A stretch of 49,622 bases of DNA from Candidatus Mediterraneibacter intestinavium. Lineage in GTDB: Bacteria; Bacillota; Clostridia; Lachnospirales; Lachnospiraceae. The stretch spans positions 1-49,622 of the forward strand of contig DWXK01000048.1 of the NCBI GenBank assembly GCA_019119205.1, given 5' to 3'. Under the pieces are notes generated by a model. That model saw nothing but the letters and a program-made list of their open reading frames with translations. It had not been told where the DNA came from and did no database searches. This document shows, one piece after another, positions 8,437-17,978 of this stretch. A program made the translations under genes and the position numbers. Each line of letters starts with the position of its first letter. Position 1 is the stretch's first letter.

Positions 8437-9176
8437 AATACACTCACCTCATCCGCGAACGGTTCTACCAGCACAACTCCGATGTTGTCGGTGCCGCCGT
8501 TCTCTTTTGCCGCCTCGACCAGCGCCTGACCGGCCTCAACGATGTCTCTTCCTCCCTGCACGATATGGAAGAGTTCTTCATCCTCCACCATATTGCTCAG
8601 ACCGTCTGTGCACATCAGAATGATGTCTCCCCGCTTCAGACGGTGCTCATAAAAATCCACATCCACGTCGGCTTTTGCGCCGATCGCCCTTGTGATGATA
8701 TTCTTATCCGGATGATGCTTCGCCTCCTCCGGCTTGATCCCTCCGAGCCGGACCATCTCTTCTACCAGAGAGTGGTCTTTGGTGAGCTGCTGTATCCCCT
8801 GATTGATCAGATACAGACGGCTGTCACCCACATTTGCGAAATACATCATCTGGTTGATGATGGTCGCTGCCACCACGGTCGTTCCCATCCCCTTGAGATG
8901 GGCATCCCTGGACGCCTCTTTGATGATCTCGCGGTTCGCCGTCTTGATCGCGCCCACGAGCACCCGCTCCACGTCCTCTCCCTCGCTGAGTTTCAGCTCT
9001 CTTTGAAGGACTTCCACAGTATATTTTGAAGCGTAGTCTCCGGCCTGGTGTCCTCCCATGCCGTCAGCTACCACGAACAGATTGCGCAGGATACCAAGCG
9101 GCCTGTCGGTCGCAAAGACATAATCCTGATTCACCTGTCGTACCATTCCTACATCTGTAATTGAAAATGTCCTCAT
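8433..9176 (-). CDS. stp: PP2C-type Ser/Thr phosphatase (PrpC/Stp)
   Basis: This 247-residue PPM/PP2C phosphatase opposes PrkC. It opens with FSITDVGMVRQVNQDY, then has the metal-binding VVADGMGGHQAGDYAS, MCTDGLSNMVED and, near the end, GGTDNIGVVLVE. These carry the Asp residues that hold two Mn/Mg ions. The length is typical. Its end overlaps prkC by 4 bp and its start is 10 bp after rlmN, inside the long operon. Confidence 0.96.
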   Translation of the reverse strand: MRTFSITDVGMVRQVNQDYVFATDRPLGILRNLFVVADGMGGHQAGDYASKYTVEVLQRELKLSEGEDVERVLVGAIKTANREIIKEASRDAHLKGMGTTVVAATIINQMMYFANVGDSRLYLINQGIQQLTKDHSLVEEMVRLGGIKPEEAKHHPDKNIITRAIGAKADVDVDFYEHRLKRGDIILMCTDGLSNMVEDEELFHIVQGGRDIVEAGQALVEAAKENGGTDNIGVVLVEPFADEVSVL

Positions 9177-9186
9177 AGTCTTCTCC

Positions 9187-10224
9187 TTATATACCGTTTT
9201 TCACATAGCGGCGTCTCAGCTGACCGCAGGCTCCATCGATATCAGAGCCCATTTCCCTTCTTATAGTAACATTAATTCCGCTTTTTTCAAGTTTATTTTT
9301 GAAATTCAGGGCATTTTCCCGGCTCGGACGGACAAAATCACGTTCTCTCACCGGGTTCACCGGGATCAGGTTCAGATGGCATTTCCGTGGCCTTAAGATC
9401 GCTGTCAGTTCCCTGATGTCCTCCTCCGTATCATTCACGCCATGGACCAGGCTGTACTCAAACGTCACCCTGCGCCCTGTTTTTTCGAAATATCCGTCAC
9501 AGGCGGAAAGAACTTCGGAAAGTTCATATTTATTCGCCACCGGCATTAGTTTTCTGCGCTTCTCCTGGGTCGATCCATGGAGTGAGAGCGCCAGCGTGAT
9601 CTGCAGTTTTTCTTCCGCCAGCTTTCGGATCCCCGGAACGATGCCGCAGGTAGATACCGTCACATTTCTCTGGCTGATGTTCAGACCGTTCTCATCTGTC
9701 AGGAGACGGACAAAACGGAGGAAATTATCATAGTTGTCCAAAGGCTCTCCCGTTCCCATGACCACCACGTTGGACACCCGCTCCCCGGTGATCTTCTGGA
9801 TCTGGTAGACCTGCCCCAGCATCTCTGACGCCGTCAGGTTCCTCTGGAGCCCGCCGATGGTAGAAGCGCAGAAGGCACACCCCATGCGGCATCCCGCCTG
9901 TGAAGAAATGCAGACCGAATTCCCATGCTTATACTTCATCAGGACGCTCTCCACCATGTTCCCGTCAAAAAGCCGGAACAGGAACTTGTTTGTCCCGTCC
10001 AGCTTTGAGACCTGCCGTTCTTCCATCTGCACCGGCAGGATCTCATATGCGTCTGCCAGGCGCTCCCGAAGTGTTTTGGACAGGTTGGTCATCTCATCAA
10101 AACTGTCTGACAGTTTCACATGAAGCCACTCATAGATCTGTTTCGCGCGGAACGGCTTCTCCCCAATCTCCTGCATTTCCTTTTTCAATTCATCAAATGT
10201 CATAGAACGAATATCTTTTTTCAT
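9187..10224 (-). CDS. rlmN: 23S rRNA (adenine2503-C2)-methyltransferase
   Basis: RlmN is a radical-SAM enzyme that methylates C2 of A2503 in 23S rRNA and also acts on tRNA. The [4Fe-4S] motif reads CRMGCAFCAST (CX3CX2C). GEPLDNYDN and the C-terminal EMGSDIDGACGQLRRR, which holds the methyl-carrying Cys, are family-specific. The frame extends to 10281, but the start at 10224 (MKKDIRSMTF) is preferred. It has GGAAGAGCAGGA ahead, starts at the conserved N terminus and leaves a 16-bp gap to rsmB. Confidence 0.96.
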   Translation of the reverse strand: MKKDIRSMTFDELKKEMQEIGEKPFRAKQIYEWLHVKLSDSFDEMTNLSKTLRERLADAYEILPVQMEERQVSKLDGTNKFLFRLFDGNMVESVLMKYKHGNSVCISSQAGCRMGCAFCASTIGGLQRNLTASEMLGQVYQIQKITGERVSNVVVMGTGEPLDNYDNFLRFVRLLTDENGLNISQRNVTVSTCGIVPGIRKLAEEKLQITLALSLHGSTQEKRRKLMPVANKYELSEVLSACDGYFEKTGRRVTFEYSLVHGVNDTEEDIRELTAILRPRKCHLNLIPVNPVRERDFVRPSRENALNFKNKLEKSGINVTIRREMGSDIDGACGQLRRRYVKNGI

Positions 10225-10240
10225 GTCCTGCTCTTCCTTC

Positions 10241-11590
10241 TCACTCTGAACGCACCAGCCGCGCCAGAAAGAATCCGTCACATTTATGTATCCCGGGCAG
10301 AAGCTGGATACAGCCCCCGTCCCGGACGTCTTCCCGGAGTTCCGGGCAGAGCCGCCCTTTTATATCATCCAGCCTGAACTCCGAATGTTCCTCCAGGAAC
10401 CAGTACAGGTTTCCCATATTTTCCGCCTGGTCCACCGTACAGGTACTATAGATCAGAGTCCCTCCCGGCTTCACATAACGGTGTACGCAGTCCAGGATCT
10501 CTCTCTGGAGACGGACCAGGCTCTCCGTCCCCTCGGGTGATGCTTTGTATTTCAAGTCTGTCTTCCTGCCAAGGACGCCCAGTCCCGAGCAGGGAAGATC
10601 CGCGATCACAAGATCCGCTTTTCCTTCAGAATCATCGTCAAAAACTGTGGCATCCTGTACTTTTGCCTCAATGTTTTCCAGACCGGAACGCCCGATATTC
10701 TCCCGGATCAGGTCTGCCTTGTACTCAGTCAGGTCCCGTGCCTCCACATGTCCCGTCCCGCTTAAGCGTTCTGCAACATGGAGGCTCTTCCCGCCGGGTG
10801 CGGCACAGACGTCGATCACATATGCTCCCTCTTTCGGGTCTGCGATCTCGCCCACCAGCATAGAACTGACGTCCTGTACTGCAAACAAGCCTTCCTGGAA
10901 GCTCTCAAGCCCCTCCAGATAGTCATACCCTGATATAAAGAAAGCATAGGGCAGATAAGGATGGGCTGTGACCGTGACCCCTTCCTGTTCCAGACGTTTT
11001 TTCAGTCCCTCCGGCGCGATCCTGTTCTGACAGCACCGGATCGTCAGGGGCTTTTCCTCCTGAAAATCTCTCAGCATAGCTTCGATCACATCCGGCTCAT
11101 ACTCCTGCTGCCACAGTTTCAATATCCACTCGGGGCAGGAATATCTCACTGACAGGGCCGCCAGCCCCTCTGACGGATATTCCACACTGTCCAGTCCCCT
11201 CGCCACGCTGCGGAGGACGCCGTTCACATATCCCCGAAGTCCGGAAAATCCTTTTCTCACCGCCAGTTTTACCGCCTCACTGCACACGGCATGGTCCGGC
11301 ACAGTGTCCATATATTTGAGCTGGTACACTCCGCTCCTTAAAATATTGCGGATGACCGGCTTCATCTTTTTTACTTTAACTTTGGAAAACTGATCCAGAA
11401 TATAGTCGATCTCGATCATATGCTCCAGCGTTCCTTCCGTCACCCTGGTGATGAAGGAACGCTCTCTTTTATCGAGATACTGGTATTTGGCGAGCACGTC
11501 CCGGAGGATCCGGTGGCTGTACGCCCCATTCTCTGTCACTTCCATGAGGACCGCCAGGACGATCTCCCTCTCATTTATCGATTTACTCAT
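10241..11590 (-). CDS. rsmB: 16S rRNA (cytosine967-C5)-methyltransferase
   Basis: This 449-residue protein methylates C967 of 16S rRNA with SAM. An N-terminal NusB-like helical domain covers about residues 1-140, with the family stretch LRSGVYQLKYMDTVPDHAV. The Rossmann methyltransferase core follows, with the SAM motif VIDVCAAPGGKS. Catalytic cysteines are in ADLPCSGLG and the later IYSTCTV. Its start overlaps the zinc peptidase gene by 8 bp. Order and coupling match the fmt-rsmB-rlmN-stp-prkC operons of Firmicutes. Confidence 0.96.
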   Translation of the reverse strand: MSKSINEREIVLAVLMEVTENGAYSHRILRDVLAKYQYLDKRERSFITRVTEGTLEHMIEIDYILDQFSKVKVKKMKPVIRNILRSGVYQLKYMDTVPDHAVCSEAVKLAVRKGFSGLRGYVNGVLRSVARGLDSVEYPSEGLAALSVRYSCPEWILKLWQQEYEPDVIEAMLRDFQEEKPLTIRCCQNRIAPEGLKKRLEQEGVTVTAHPYLPYAFFISGYDYLEGLESFQEGLFAVQDVSSMLVGEIADPKEGAYVIDVCAAPGGKSLHVAERLSGTGHVEARDLTEYKADLIRENIGRSGLENIEAKVQDATVFDDDSEGKADLVIADLPCSGLGVLGRKTDLKYKASPEGTESLVRLQREILDCVHRYVKPGGTLIYSTCTVDQAENMGNLYWFLEEHSEFRLDDIKGRLCPELREDVRDGGCIQLLPGIHKCDGFFLARLVRSE

Positions 11591-12293
11591 TGTTGTTTCT
11601 CCGTCCTCCTATGATCATGAGCCGCAAAAGCTGCAGGATCGCAGATGCCGCGCTGGCCACATAAGTGAGCGCCGCAGCGCGCAGCACTTTCTTCACAGCT
11701 CCCACCTCGTCCGGATAGAGCATCCCGGAAGATTCCAGCACCTTTACCGCCCGCCCCGAAGCATTGAACTCTACCGGCAGAGTCACGATCTGGAACAGGA
11801 CCGCTGCGGAAAACAGCAGGATCCCCAGGTTGATCAGCAGGGATGACATCTCCCCGTTCATCAGAAGCCCGATCAGGATCAGCGGCCAGGATATGGCGGA
11901 CCCGAAGTTTGCCACAGGCACCAGGGCTCCCCGGATCGACAGCGGAGCATATCCCACAGAATGCTGGACCGCGTGCCCGCACTCGTGCGCAGCTACGCCG
12001 ATGGCCGCCACCGACGAGGAATTATACACCGTATCGGAAAGCCCCAGAGTCTTCTTCCCCGGGTTGTAGTGATCTGTCAGGTTCCCCGGGATATGGATCA
12101 CACGCACATCATAGATTCCGTTCATCCTGAGGATACGCTCCGCCGCCTCCTTCCCGGTCACACATGAGCGGCTGCGCATCCGTGAATATCTGGTGAACAC
12201 GCTGTTCACTCTCGCCGAGGCGAGCAGACAGATCAGTACGCCGATCAGTACCAGTGAATACGTCGGGTCAAAATAGTAATAAAACATGGGCAT
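11583..12293 (-). CDS. Membrane zinc metallopeptidase (YugP family, PF04298)
   Basis: The protein has 236 residues from the preferred ATG at 12293 (MPMFYYYFDPTY), which follows a strong AGGAGGA site. The frame is open 32 codons further upstream, but that part has no family character. An N-terminal membrane helix is followed by the zinc motif AAHECGHAVQH (HExxH) and two or more further helices. The TxxVEFxAS element reads TLPVEFNASGRA. Substrates are unknown. The gene stands between fmt and rsmB in many Firmicutes, as here. The 118 bp to fmt hold no recognisable gene. Confidence 0.9.
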   Translation of the reverse strand: MPMFYYYFDPTYSLVLIGVLICLLASARVNSVFTRYSRMRSRSCVTGKEAAERILRMNGIYDVRVIHIPGNLTDHYNPGKKTLGLSDTVYNSSSVAAIGVAAHECGHAVQHSVGYAPLSIRGALVPVANFGSAISWPLILIGLLMNGEMSSLLINLGILLFSAAVLFQIVTLPVEFNASGRAVKVLESSGMLYPDEVGAVKKVLRAAALTYVASAASAILQLLRLMIIGGRRNNNE

Positions 12294-12411
12294 AGTATCA
12301 TCCTCCTGAATTGTTTGATGCCTGCGCCCGGACTGCCACGGAAGCTCCCGCCGCGTTTTATCCCCGCGGGCAGCGAGCCAAGCGGACATGCTTTCTGCTA
12401 GAACTCATATA

Positions 12412-13371
12412 TCATTCCCGTGTGAACACAGTCCCTTCTTCCAGCGCATACCCCCTCAGGAACGCACCCGTCTCCATCCTTTTCTTTCCCGGAATCTGAA
12501 GTTCGTAGACTTTCAGGATCCCGTCTCCTGTCTGTACTGCAAAATGGTCTTTCGCTACAGAACGGACTGTCCCCGGCTCTGCCTTTGGAGCCCCGTTCTC
12601 TTTTCCTTCAGACCGGCTGCTCTCTGCCTTTGCCCGCCAGATCTTCACCACTTTCCCGTTCCAGTGGGTATAGGCACTGGGCCAGGGAGCCAGCCCCCGC
12701 ACCAGGCGCTCAATGCGCGCGGCGGGCTCATTCCAGTCGATATTCCCCAGCTTTTTATCCAGCATCCTGGCATAGGCAGTCGGGCTCTCTCCCTGCTTCT
12801 CAAACGACGCCGTTCCGTCTTCGATCGCTTTCAGCGTCTCAACGCACAGCTTCGCGCCGGCATCTGAAAGCTTATCATGAAGGGTTCCCCCGGTCTCGTC
12901 CTCCGCAATGGGGACCTCTGTCTTCATGATCATGTCGCCGGTGTCCAGCCCTTCATCCATCTGCATGGTAGTCACGCCGGTCACCGTCTCCCCCTCGATG
13001 ATCGACCACTGGATCGGCGCTGCACCGCGGTATTTCGGGAGGAGTGACGCATGGACATTGATACACCCGTATGGCGTCAGTTCCAGGATCGCTCTCGGAA
13101 GGATCTGCCCGAAAGCGATAACGACCATCACATCCGCCTGATATTTCTTCAGTTCTTCGACACACTGTGGATCTCTGATCTTCTTTGGCTGATAGACCGG
13201 GATCCCATGCCGCTCTGCCGCCTCCTTGACCGGAGTAGGCTGCATCTCCTTGCCCCTTCCCTTCGGCTTATCCGGCTGCGTCACTGCAAGGCAAACATCA
13301 TGCCCTGCATCCACCAGTGCTTCCAGGGTCCCCACAGAGAAGTCCGGCGTTCCCATAAATATGATCTTCAT
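12412..13371 (-). CDS. fmt: Methionyl-tRNA formyltransferase
   Basis: Fmt formylates the initiator Met-tRNA using 10-formyl-tetrahydrofolate. The 319-residue protein starts IIFMGTPDFSVGTLEAL. It holds the catalytic HASLLPKYRGAAPIQWSI region, with Asn and His positioned as in the family. A C-terminal OB-like tRNA-binding domain starts near residue 205. It lies 3 bp after def, the usual pairing because deformylase removes the group Fmt adds. Confidence 0.97.
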   Translation of the reverse strand: MKIIFMGTPDFSVGTLEALVDAGHDVCLAVTQPDKPKGRGKEMQPTPVKEAAERHGIPVYQPKKIRDPQCVEELKKYQADVMVVIAFGQILPRAILELTPYGCINVHASLLPKYRGAAPIQWSIIEGETVTGVTTMQMDEGLDTGDMIMKTEVPIAEDETGGTLHDKLSDAGAKLCVETLKAIEDGTASFEKQGESPTAYARMLDKKLGNIDWNEPAARIERLVRGLAPWPSAYTHWNGKVVKIWRAKAESSRSEGKENGAPKAEPGTVRSVAKDHFAVQTGDGILKVYELQIPGKKRMETGAFLRGYALEEGTVFTRE

Positions 13372-13374
13372 CGG

Positions 13375-13878
13375 CTATTCCTCCGTTTCTTCCAGGTCAT
13401 CCTCATCCTCCGGTTCCTCATATGACACATCGTGGAGACCATCCTCCGTTTTATCCACATAGAGCTGCCCGAAGAGATGATCGATCTCATGGCAGAACGC
13501 TCTCGCCAGAAGGCCCTCTCCCTCCATCTCGAAAGGTTCCATGTCCTGGTTCAGGGCACGCACCTTCACATGGTCCGGACGGGTCACATAGCCCCATTTT
13601 CCAGGGACGCTCAGGCATCCCTCTTCCCCTGTCTGCTCGCCGGATGTCTCGATGATCTCCGGATTGATCAGCACGATAGGACCTTCTCCCACGTCAATGA
13701 CCACGATCTGTTTGAGGACTCCTACCTGAGGAGCCGCCAGCCCGACGCCGTTCTTGTCATACATCGTCTCCAGCATATCCCCGATCAGGATTTTTGTCCG
13801 AAGCGTCATCTTCGGCACTTCTTTACACTTCTTTGTCAGTATCTCGTCTCCGATCTCTCTTATCTGTCTGATTGCCAT
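13375..13878 (-). CDS. def: Peptide deformylase
   Basis: Def removes the N-formyl group from nascent proteins. The three metal and active-site motifs are present: [19 protein letters not shown] and HEIDHLFG. The core is a type I-like deformylase. It ends with a very acidic tail of about 25 residues ([16 protein letters not shown]), longer than in most homologues. It lies 63 bp after priA and 3 bp before fmt. Confidence 0.97.
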   Translation of the reverse strand: MAIRQIREIGDEILTKKCKEVPKMTLRTKILIGDMLETMYDKNGVGLAAPQVGVLKQIVVIDVGEGPIVLINPEIIETSGEQTGEEGCLSVPGKWGYVTRPDHVKVRALNQDMEPFEMEGEGLLARAFCHEIDHLFGQLYVDKTEDGLHDVSYEEPEDEDDLEETEE

Positions 13879-13941
13879 ACTTATATCTCCTTCTGCACTT
13901 TCTTCCGGCGAAGCAGATCTCCTGCCGCCGCTTCGCTGTAT

Positions 13942-16233
13942 TTATATTCCCATTGGGTCAAAATCAAACTGGATCCTCATTTTGTCAAATCCTGAATTGA
14001 TCTCGATATATTTCTCCAGTCTGTCCTTGATCCCTGTAAGTGTATCATATTCCGGCGCTTTTATGTAGAGGACGCGCCGGTAGATATCCTTCACTTTATC
14101 GATCCCCGGGCTTGCCGGACCGATGATCTCTGCTTTTTCCTGCCCGGACCGCAGCATGGACTCCCGTCCGTCCGGATCCGTCCGCCGGTCCGCGCTCCCC
14201 CGTCCGTGCCCGATCACCCGGAGAGCATATTCTCTCAGATAACGGCACCCTTTGTCAAGGAGTCCCTCATCCTCACAGGATACGAGCACCGCGAGCAGAT
14301 GTTCCACAGGCGGATACCCCATCAGGTCCCTGTAGCTGATCTCCTGCTCATAAAACGCCTCGTAATCCTGTGCCGCCGCCGTGACCACCGCATAGTGTTC
14401 CGGGCTGTAGGTCTGGATCACCGCCTCACCGTGGCGGTCCCCCCGCCCTGCCCTGCCCACCGCCTGGGTCAGGAGCTGGAAGGTCCGCTCCCCGGAACGG
14501 TAATCGTCCGTATAAAGGGACATATCCGCCGCCAGCACTCCCACCAGGGTCACATTCGGGAAATCATGCCCTTTCACGATCATCTGTGTCCCCACAAGGA
14601 TATCCGCCTCCTCACCCACAAACGCCGAGAGGATCTTTTCATAGGAATCTTTCTGCCTGGTGGTGTCCATGTCCATGCGCAGGACTCTCGCTCCCGGGAA
14701 ACGTTCTTTGACGATATCCTCGATCTGCTGGGTCCCGGCGCGGAATTCTCCGACATGGCGGGAACCGCATTCAGGGCACACCGTCACCCTCGGCTGCGCG
14801 TACCCGCAGTAATGGCACCGCATCGTTCCGTCCCGGTGGACCGAGAGAGAGACGCTGCAGTGGGGGCATTTTACCACATGCCCGCACTCCCGGCAGGAGA
14901 CGAACCCGGAGTAGCCTCTCCGGTTCAGGAACAGCATAATCTGCTCCTTCCTCCCAAGCCTCTCCTCCATCAGTCCCTGCAGTTTCCTGCTTAAGATCGA
15001 ACGGTTTCCCTCACGGAGCTCCTCCCGCAGATCCACTGTATGCACGTCGGCAAGCCTCTGCATCCGGGAACGGTTCTTCATCTCCAGCAGGACATATTCC
15101 CCTTTCTTCGCCCGGTACATCGCCTCAAGGGATGGCGTAGCGCTGCCCAGGACGACACCGGCCCCCTCCATCTGCGCCCGTCTCACTGCCGTCTCCCTGG
15201 CGTGATACCGGGGCGTCTGCTCGCTCTTGTATGTGGGCTCATGCTCCTCGTCGATCACGATCAGCCCCAGGTCTGGAAACGGGGTAAACAGAGCGGAACG
15301 CGGACCGATCATCACATCCACCTCTCCGTTCTTTGCCCGCATCATCTGGTCATACCGTTCTCCCGGGGAGAGCCGGGAGTTCATGATAGAGACCCGGTCC
15401 CCGAAGTTCCGGTAAAAACGCATCACAGTCTGGTAGGTCAGTGCGATCTCCGGGATCAGGACGATCGCCTGCTTCCCCATATCGACCACAGCCCGGATCA
15501 TCTCCATATAGACCTCGGTCTTGCCGCTTCCTGTCACGCCGTACAGCAGATAGGTATTTCTTATTCCCTTTTCATAGTCTTGCCGGAAACGCCGGATGGC
15601 AGACATCTGTTCCTCTGTAAAGATGATCTTTTTCCCGGACCGCTCCGCCTGTTTCACAGGATTGCGGTAGACCTGCTCCTCCCGGATCTCGAGGACGCCC
15701 TGCTCCTCCAGAGCCCGGATCACCGGCAGCGTGATGTTCAGCTTCTTCGTCACGAGCTCATAGTCCAGAACTTTATCATCCAGCAGCGCCGCCATCAGCC
15801 TGGCGCGTGCCTTCTGGTTCTTTTCCAGATAGAACTCAAGTTTCCGCTTTCCCTCCTCCTCGGAGAGGATCAGGCACAGGCGGCGTTTCATCCTGGCATT
15901 TTCCTTCTGTTTGATGGGAAGGACCGTTTTGAGCGCCTGGATCATGGTCCCGCCGTAATTTTCTTTCATCCACGCTGCGAGGGCGACAAGCTTCGCCTCG
16001 ATCTCCACGCCCTCCCGGGAAATATCCTCGATCTCTTTGACCTTTGAAAGGTCATAGTCACAGGTCTCGGAGATCCCGATCACATAACCTTTTGTCCTCC
16101 GGTTTCCTTTTCCGAACGGCACCAGCACTTCCATCCCGATCTCCAGTTCTTCTAAAAGCCTCTCCGGGATCCTGTACTGAAATATTTTATCCAGTTTTTC
16201 ATGTTTAATGTCTATGATTATATCCGCAAACAC
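13942..16233 (-). CDS. priA: Primosomal protein N' (replication restart helicase)
   Basis: PriA is a 3'-to-5' helicase that reloads the replisome at stalled forks. The 763-residue protein has the N-terminal 3'-DNA-binding domain to about 115. Walker A follows as YGVTGSGKTEVY, with the DEEH box in VIDEEHEPTYKS. Paired zinc motifs read CRECGHVVKCPHC and CHYCGYAQ...CPECGS, followed by the helicase C domain (QAVGRAGRGDRHGE). A small Arg/Gly/Asp-rich insert sits near residue 690. It lies 4 bp after murE. Confidence 0.97.
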   Translation of the reverse strand: MFADIIIDIKHEKLDKIFQYRIPERLLEELEIGMEVLVPFGKGNRRTKGYVIGISETCDYDLSKVKEIEDISREGVEIEAKLVALAAWMKENYGGTMIQALKTVLPIKQKENARMKRRLCLILSEEEGKRKLEFYLEKNQKARARLMAALLDDKVLDYELVTKKLNITLPVIRALEEQGVLEIREEQVYRNPVKQAERSGKKIIFTEEQMSAIRRFRQDYEKGIRNTYLLYGVTGSGKTEVYMEMIRAVVDMGKQAIVLIPEIALTYQTVMRFYRNFGDRVSIMNSRLSPGERYDQMMRAKNGEVDVMIGPRSALFTPFPDLGLIVIDEEHEPTYKSEQTPRYHARETAVRRAQMEGAGVVLGSATPSLEAMYRAKKGEYVLLEMKNRSRMQRLADVHTVDLREELREGNRSILSRKLQGLMEERLGRKEQIMLFLNRRGYSGFVSCRECGHVVKCPHCSVSLSVHRDGTMRCHYCGYAQPRVTVCPECGSRHVGEFRAGTQQIEDIVKERFPGARVLRMDMDTTRQKDSYEKILSAFVGEEADILVGTQMIVKGHDFPNVTLVGVLAADMSLYTDDYRSGERTFQLLTQAVGRAGRGDRHGEAVIQTYSPEHYAVVTAAAQDYEAFYEQEISYRDLMGYPPVEHLLAVLVSCEDEGLLDKGCRYLREYALRVIGHGRGSADRRTDPDGRESMLRSGQEKAEIIGPASPGIDKVKDIYRRVLYIKAPEYDTLTGIKDRLEKYIEINSGFDKMRIQFDFDPMGI

Positions 16234-16237
16234 ACGC

Positions 16238-17725
16238 TCACACCATTCTCATGTCCTGCTGTTCTGCTTTCAGTTCTTCCAGCACTTCCGCGATCAGGAC
16301 GCGCTCATCCATGGGATACTTCACCCCTTTGATCTCCTGGTAGTCCTCATGCCCTTTTCCGGCGAGCACGATGACATCCCCCGGCTCTCCATGGGCGATG
16401 GCGTACTTGATCGCTTCCTTCCGGTCACAGATCTCCACATATTTTCCGTCTGTCTTTCCGATCCCGGTCTTGATATCGTCAATGATCGCCTGAGGCTCCT
16501 CAAACCTGGGGTTGTCGGATGTGATGATGGTCAGATCCGCAAGGCGCCCTGAGACCTCTCCCATCTCATATCTTCTGTCTTTGGACCGGTTGCCTCCGCA
16601 CCCGAACAGGCAGACAAGACGCTTCGGATGGTATTCTTTCAGTGTCGTCAGCAGGCTCTCCAGGCTCATCGCATTGTGCGCGTAGTCGATCATCAGGGTA
16701 AACTCATCAGACACCTTGATCATCTCGATGCGCCCTTTGACCTTTGCCTGTTTTAACGCCTCTTTGATCTTATCCACCGGCACCTGGAAATGGCGGCACA
16801 CAGCGATGGCAGTCAGCGAATTGTAAACGCTGAATGTACCCGGGATGTCGATCTCCACGTCGAAGTCCATCAGCCCCGCCACATGGTAGGCAACGCCCAG
16901 GTAGCCCGGTCTGGACACCAGCCGGACATCCTCCGCACGGAGGTCCGCTTTCTCCGAGAACCCAAAGGTCTCGATCCGGCAGGTGGAACCTTTGAAGACA
17001 TCCTCAAAATATTTGTCGTCCACGTTCGCGATCCCCAGCCTGCACTGTTTGAACAGAAGTCCTTTGCACCGCTTATAGTCGTCAAAATCTTTATGTTCGT
17101 TGGGTCCGATATGGTCATGCCCCAGATTGGTAAAAATACCGATCTCGAAGGGGATACCTGCCGTCCTGTGGAGCATCAGTCCCTGGGAGGACACTTCCAT
17201 GACCACACTGTCGCACCCTTCTTTTACCATCTCCGCAAAATACTGGTGGATCGTAAAGGATTCCGGAGTCGTGTTGGCCGCCGGGATCTTCCTGTCTCCT
17301 ATGATCGCCTCGATGGTTCCGATCAGTCCGACTTTATGTCCCACGCCCTCGAGGATGGACCTGATCATATAAGTCGTTGTGGTCTTTCCCTTTGTACCTG
17401 TGATCCCGATGATCTTGAGTTTCTCCGCCGGGTATCCGAAATATGCCGCAGACATGAGCGCCAGCGCATATCGGGTATCCGGCACACGGATCACGGTCAC
17501 ATCCGCCGGGACGTCAATCTCCTTCTCTACCACCAGGGCTGCCGCTCCTTTCTCCGCCACGTCCGGCGCGAACCTGTGTCCGTCAGAGACCGCACCGCTG
17601 ATGCAGACGAAAACAGATCCTTTCTCCACCTTTCTCGAATCGTTGACAAGAGTCGTCACCTCGGTCTGGTCGCTGCCCTGTACAACTTCGTATTCAAGAC
17701 GTTCCAATAATTTATCTAATCTCAC
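16238..17725 (-). CDS. murE: UDP-N-acetylmuramoyl-tripeptide synthetase, likely meso-DAP adding
   Basis: MurE adds the third amino acid to UDP-MurNAc-L-Ala-D-Glu in the cytosol. This 495-residue ligase has the ATP loop GITGTKGKTTTTYMI and the central lysine region. The substrate-selecting motif is SDNPRFEEP. DNPR is the signature of meso-diaminopimelate-adding enzymes, as against L-lysine ones, so the peptidoglycan is probably of DAP type. The start codon is GTG at 17725, 9 nt after a perfect AGGAGG. It is the first gene of the long operon reaching to thiN, with its own promoter. Confidence 0.96.
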   Translation of the reverse strand: MRLDKLLERLEYEVVQGSDQTEVTTLVNDSRKVEKGSVFVCISGAVSDGHRFAPDVAEKGAAALVVEKEIDVPADVTVIRVPDTRYALALMSAAYFGYPAEKLKIIGITGTKGKTTTTYMIRSILEGVGHKVGLIGTIEAIIGDRKIPAANTTPESFTIHQYFAEMVKEGCDSVVMEVSSQGLMLHRTAGIPFEIGIFTNLGHDHIGPNEHKDFDDYKRCKGLLFKQCRLGIANVDDKYFEDVFKGSTCRIETFGFSEKADLRAEDVRLVSRPGYLGVAYHVAGLMDFDVEIDIPGTFSVYNSLTAIAVCRHFQVPVDKIKEALKQAKVKGRIEMIKVSDEFTLMIDYAHNAMSLESLLTTLKEYHPKRLVCLFGCGGNRSKDRRYEMGEVSGRLADLTIITSDNPRFEEPQAIIDDIKTGIGKTDGKYVEICDRKEAIKYAIAHGEPGDVIVLAGKGHEDYQEIKGVKYPMDERVLIAEVLEELKAEQQDMRMV

Positions 17726-17778
17726 GGTTACATTCCTCCTGATCTGGATATTCTATACTTATTATTTACCTGTGTTAT

Positions 17779-17807
17779 AGAATACCACAATCTCTCCCGA
17801 GTTGCAA
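17779..17807 (-). promoter_or_regulatory. Sigma-A type promoter for the murE operon
   Basis: On the minus strand, TTGCAA (17802-17807) is followed by a 17-nt spacer and TATTCT (17779-17784). The perfect AGGAGG of murE (17735-17740) lies downstream. The -35 element is a palindrome shared with the start of the divergent region. Confidence 0.75.
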
Positions 17808-17822
17808 AAATTACAATTTTTC

Positions 17823-17851
17823 TGGACAAGGACCGCAGTTTACGCTATGAT
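17823..17851 (+). promoter_or_regulatory. Sigma-A type promoter for the AGCS symporter
   Basis: TGGACA (17823-17828), a 17-nt spacer and TATGAT (17846-17851) each differ from consensus at one position. The 5' leader to the TTG start at 17979 would be about 120 nt. It is back to back with the murE promoter only 16 bp away. Confidence 0.75.
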
Positions 17852-17891
17852 ATGGAAGCGACTGTATCAGGAAATCACATCATCAGGAATG

Positions 17892-17914
17892 CCGCGGTCC
17901 GGTACGGACTGCGG
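17892..17914 (+). other. Leader hairpin before the AGCS symporter
   Basis: CCGCGGTCCG (17892-17901) and CGGACTGCGG (17905-17914) pair 9 of 10 around the loop GTA. No U tract follows, so it is not a terminator. The 8-mer ACTGCGGT at 17909-17916 is complementary to ACCGCAGT at 17832-17839 in the promoter spacer, a possible operator pair. Confidence 0.5.
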
Positions 17915-17978
17915 TTCAGACATCTGCAAAAATACTCCGAAACAACAAAACAAAAAAGAGGAAAGAGAGGATTTTATA

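Noticed and set aside
14206-16047. Long plus-strand frames (262 and 335 codons) opposite priA
   Set aside because: PriA is intact on the minus strand, and the products are His/Pro/Arg-rich shadows.
16790-17710. 306-codon plus-strand frame opposite murE
   Set aside because: It is a shadow of murE with no domain.
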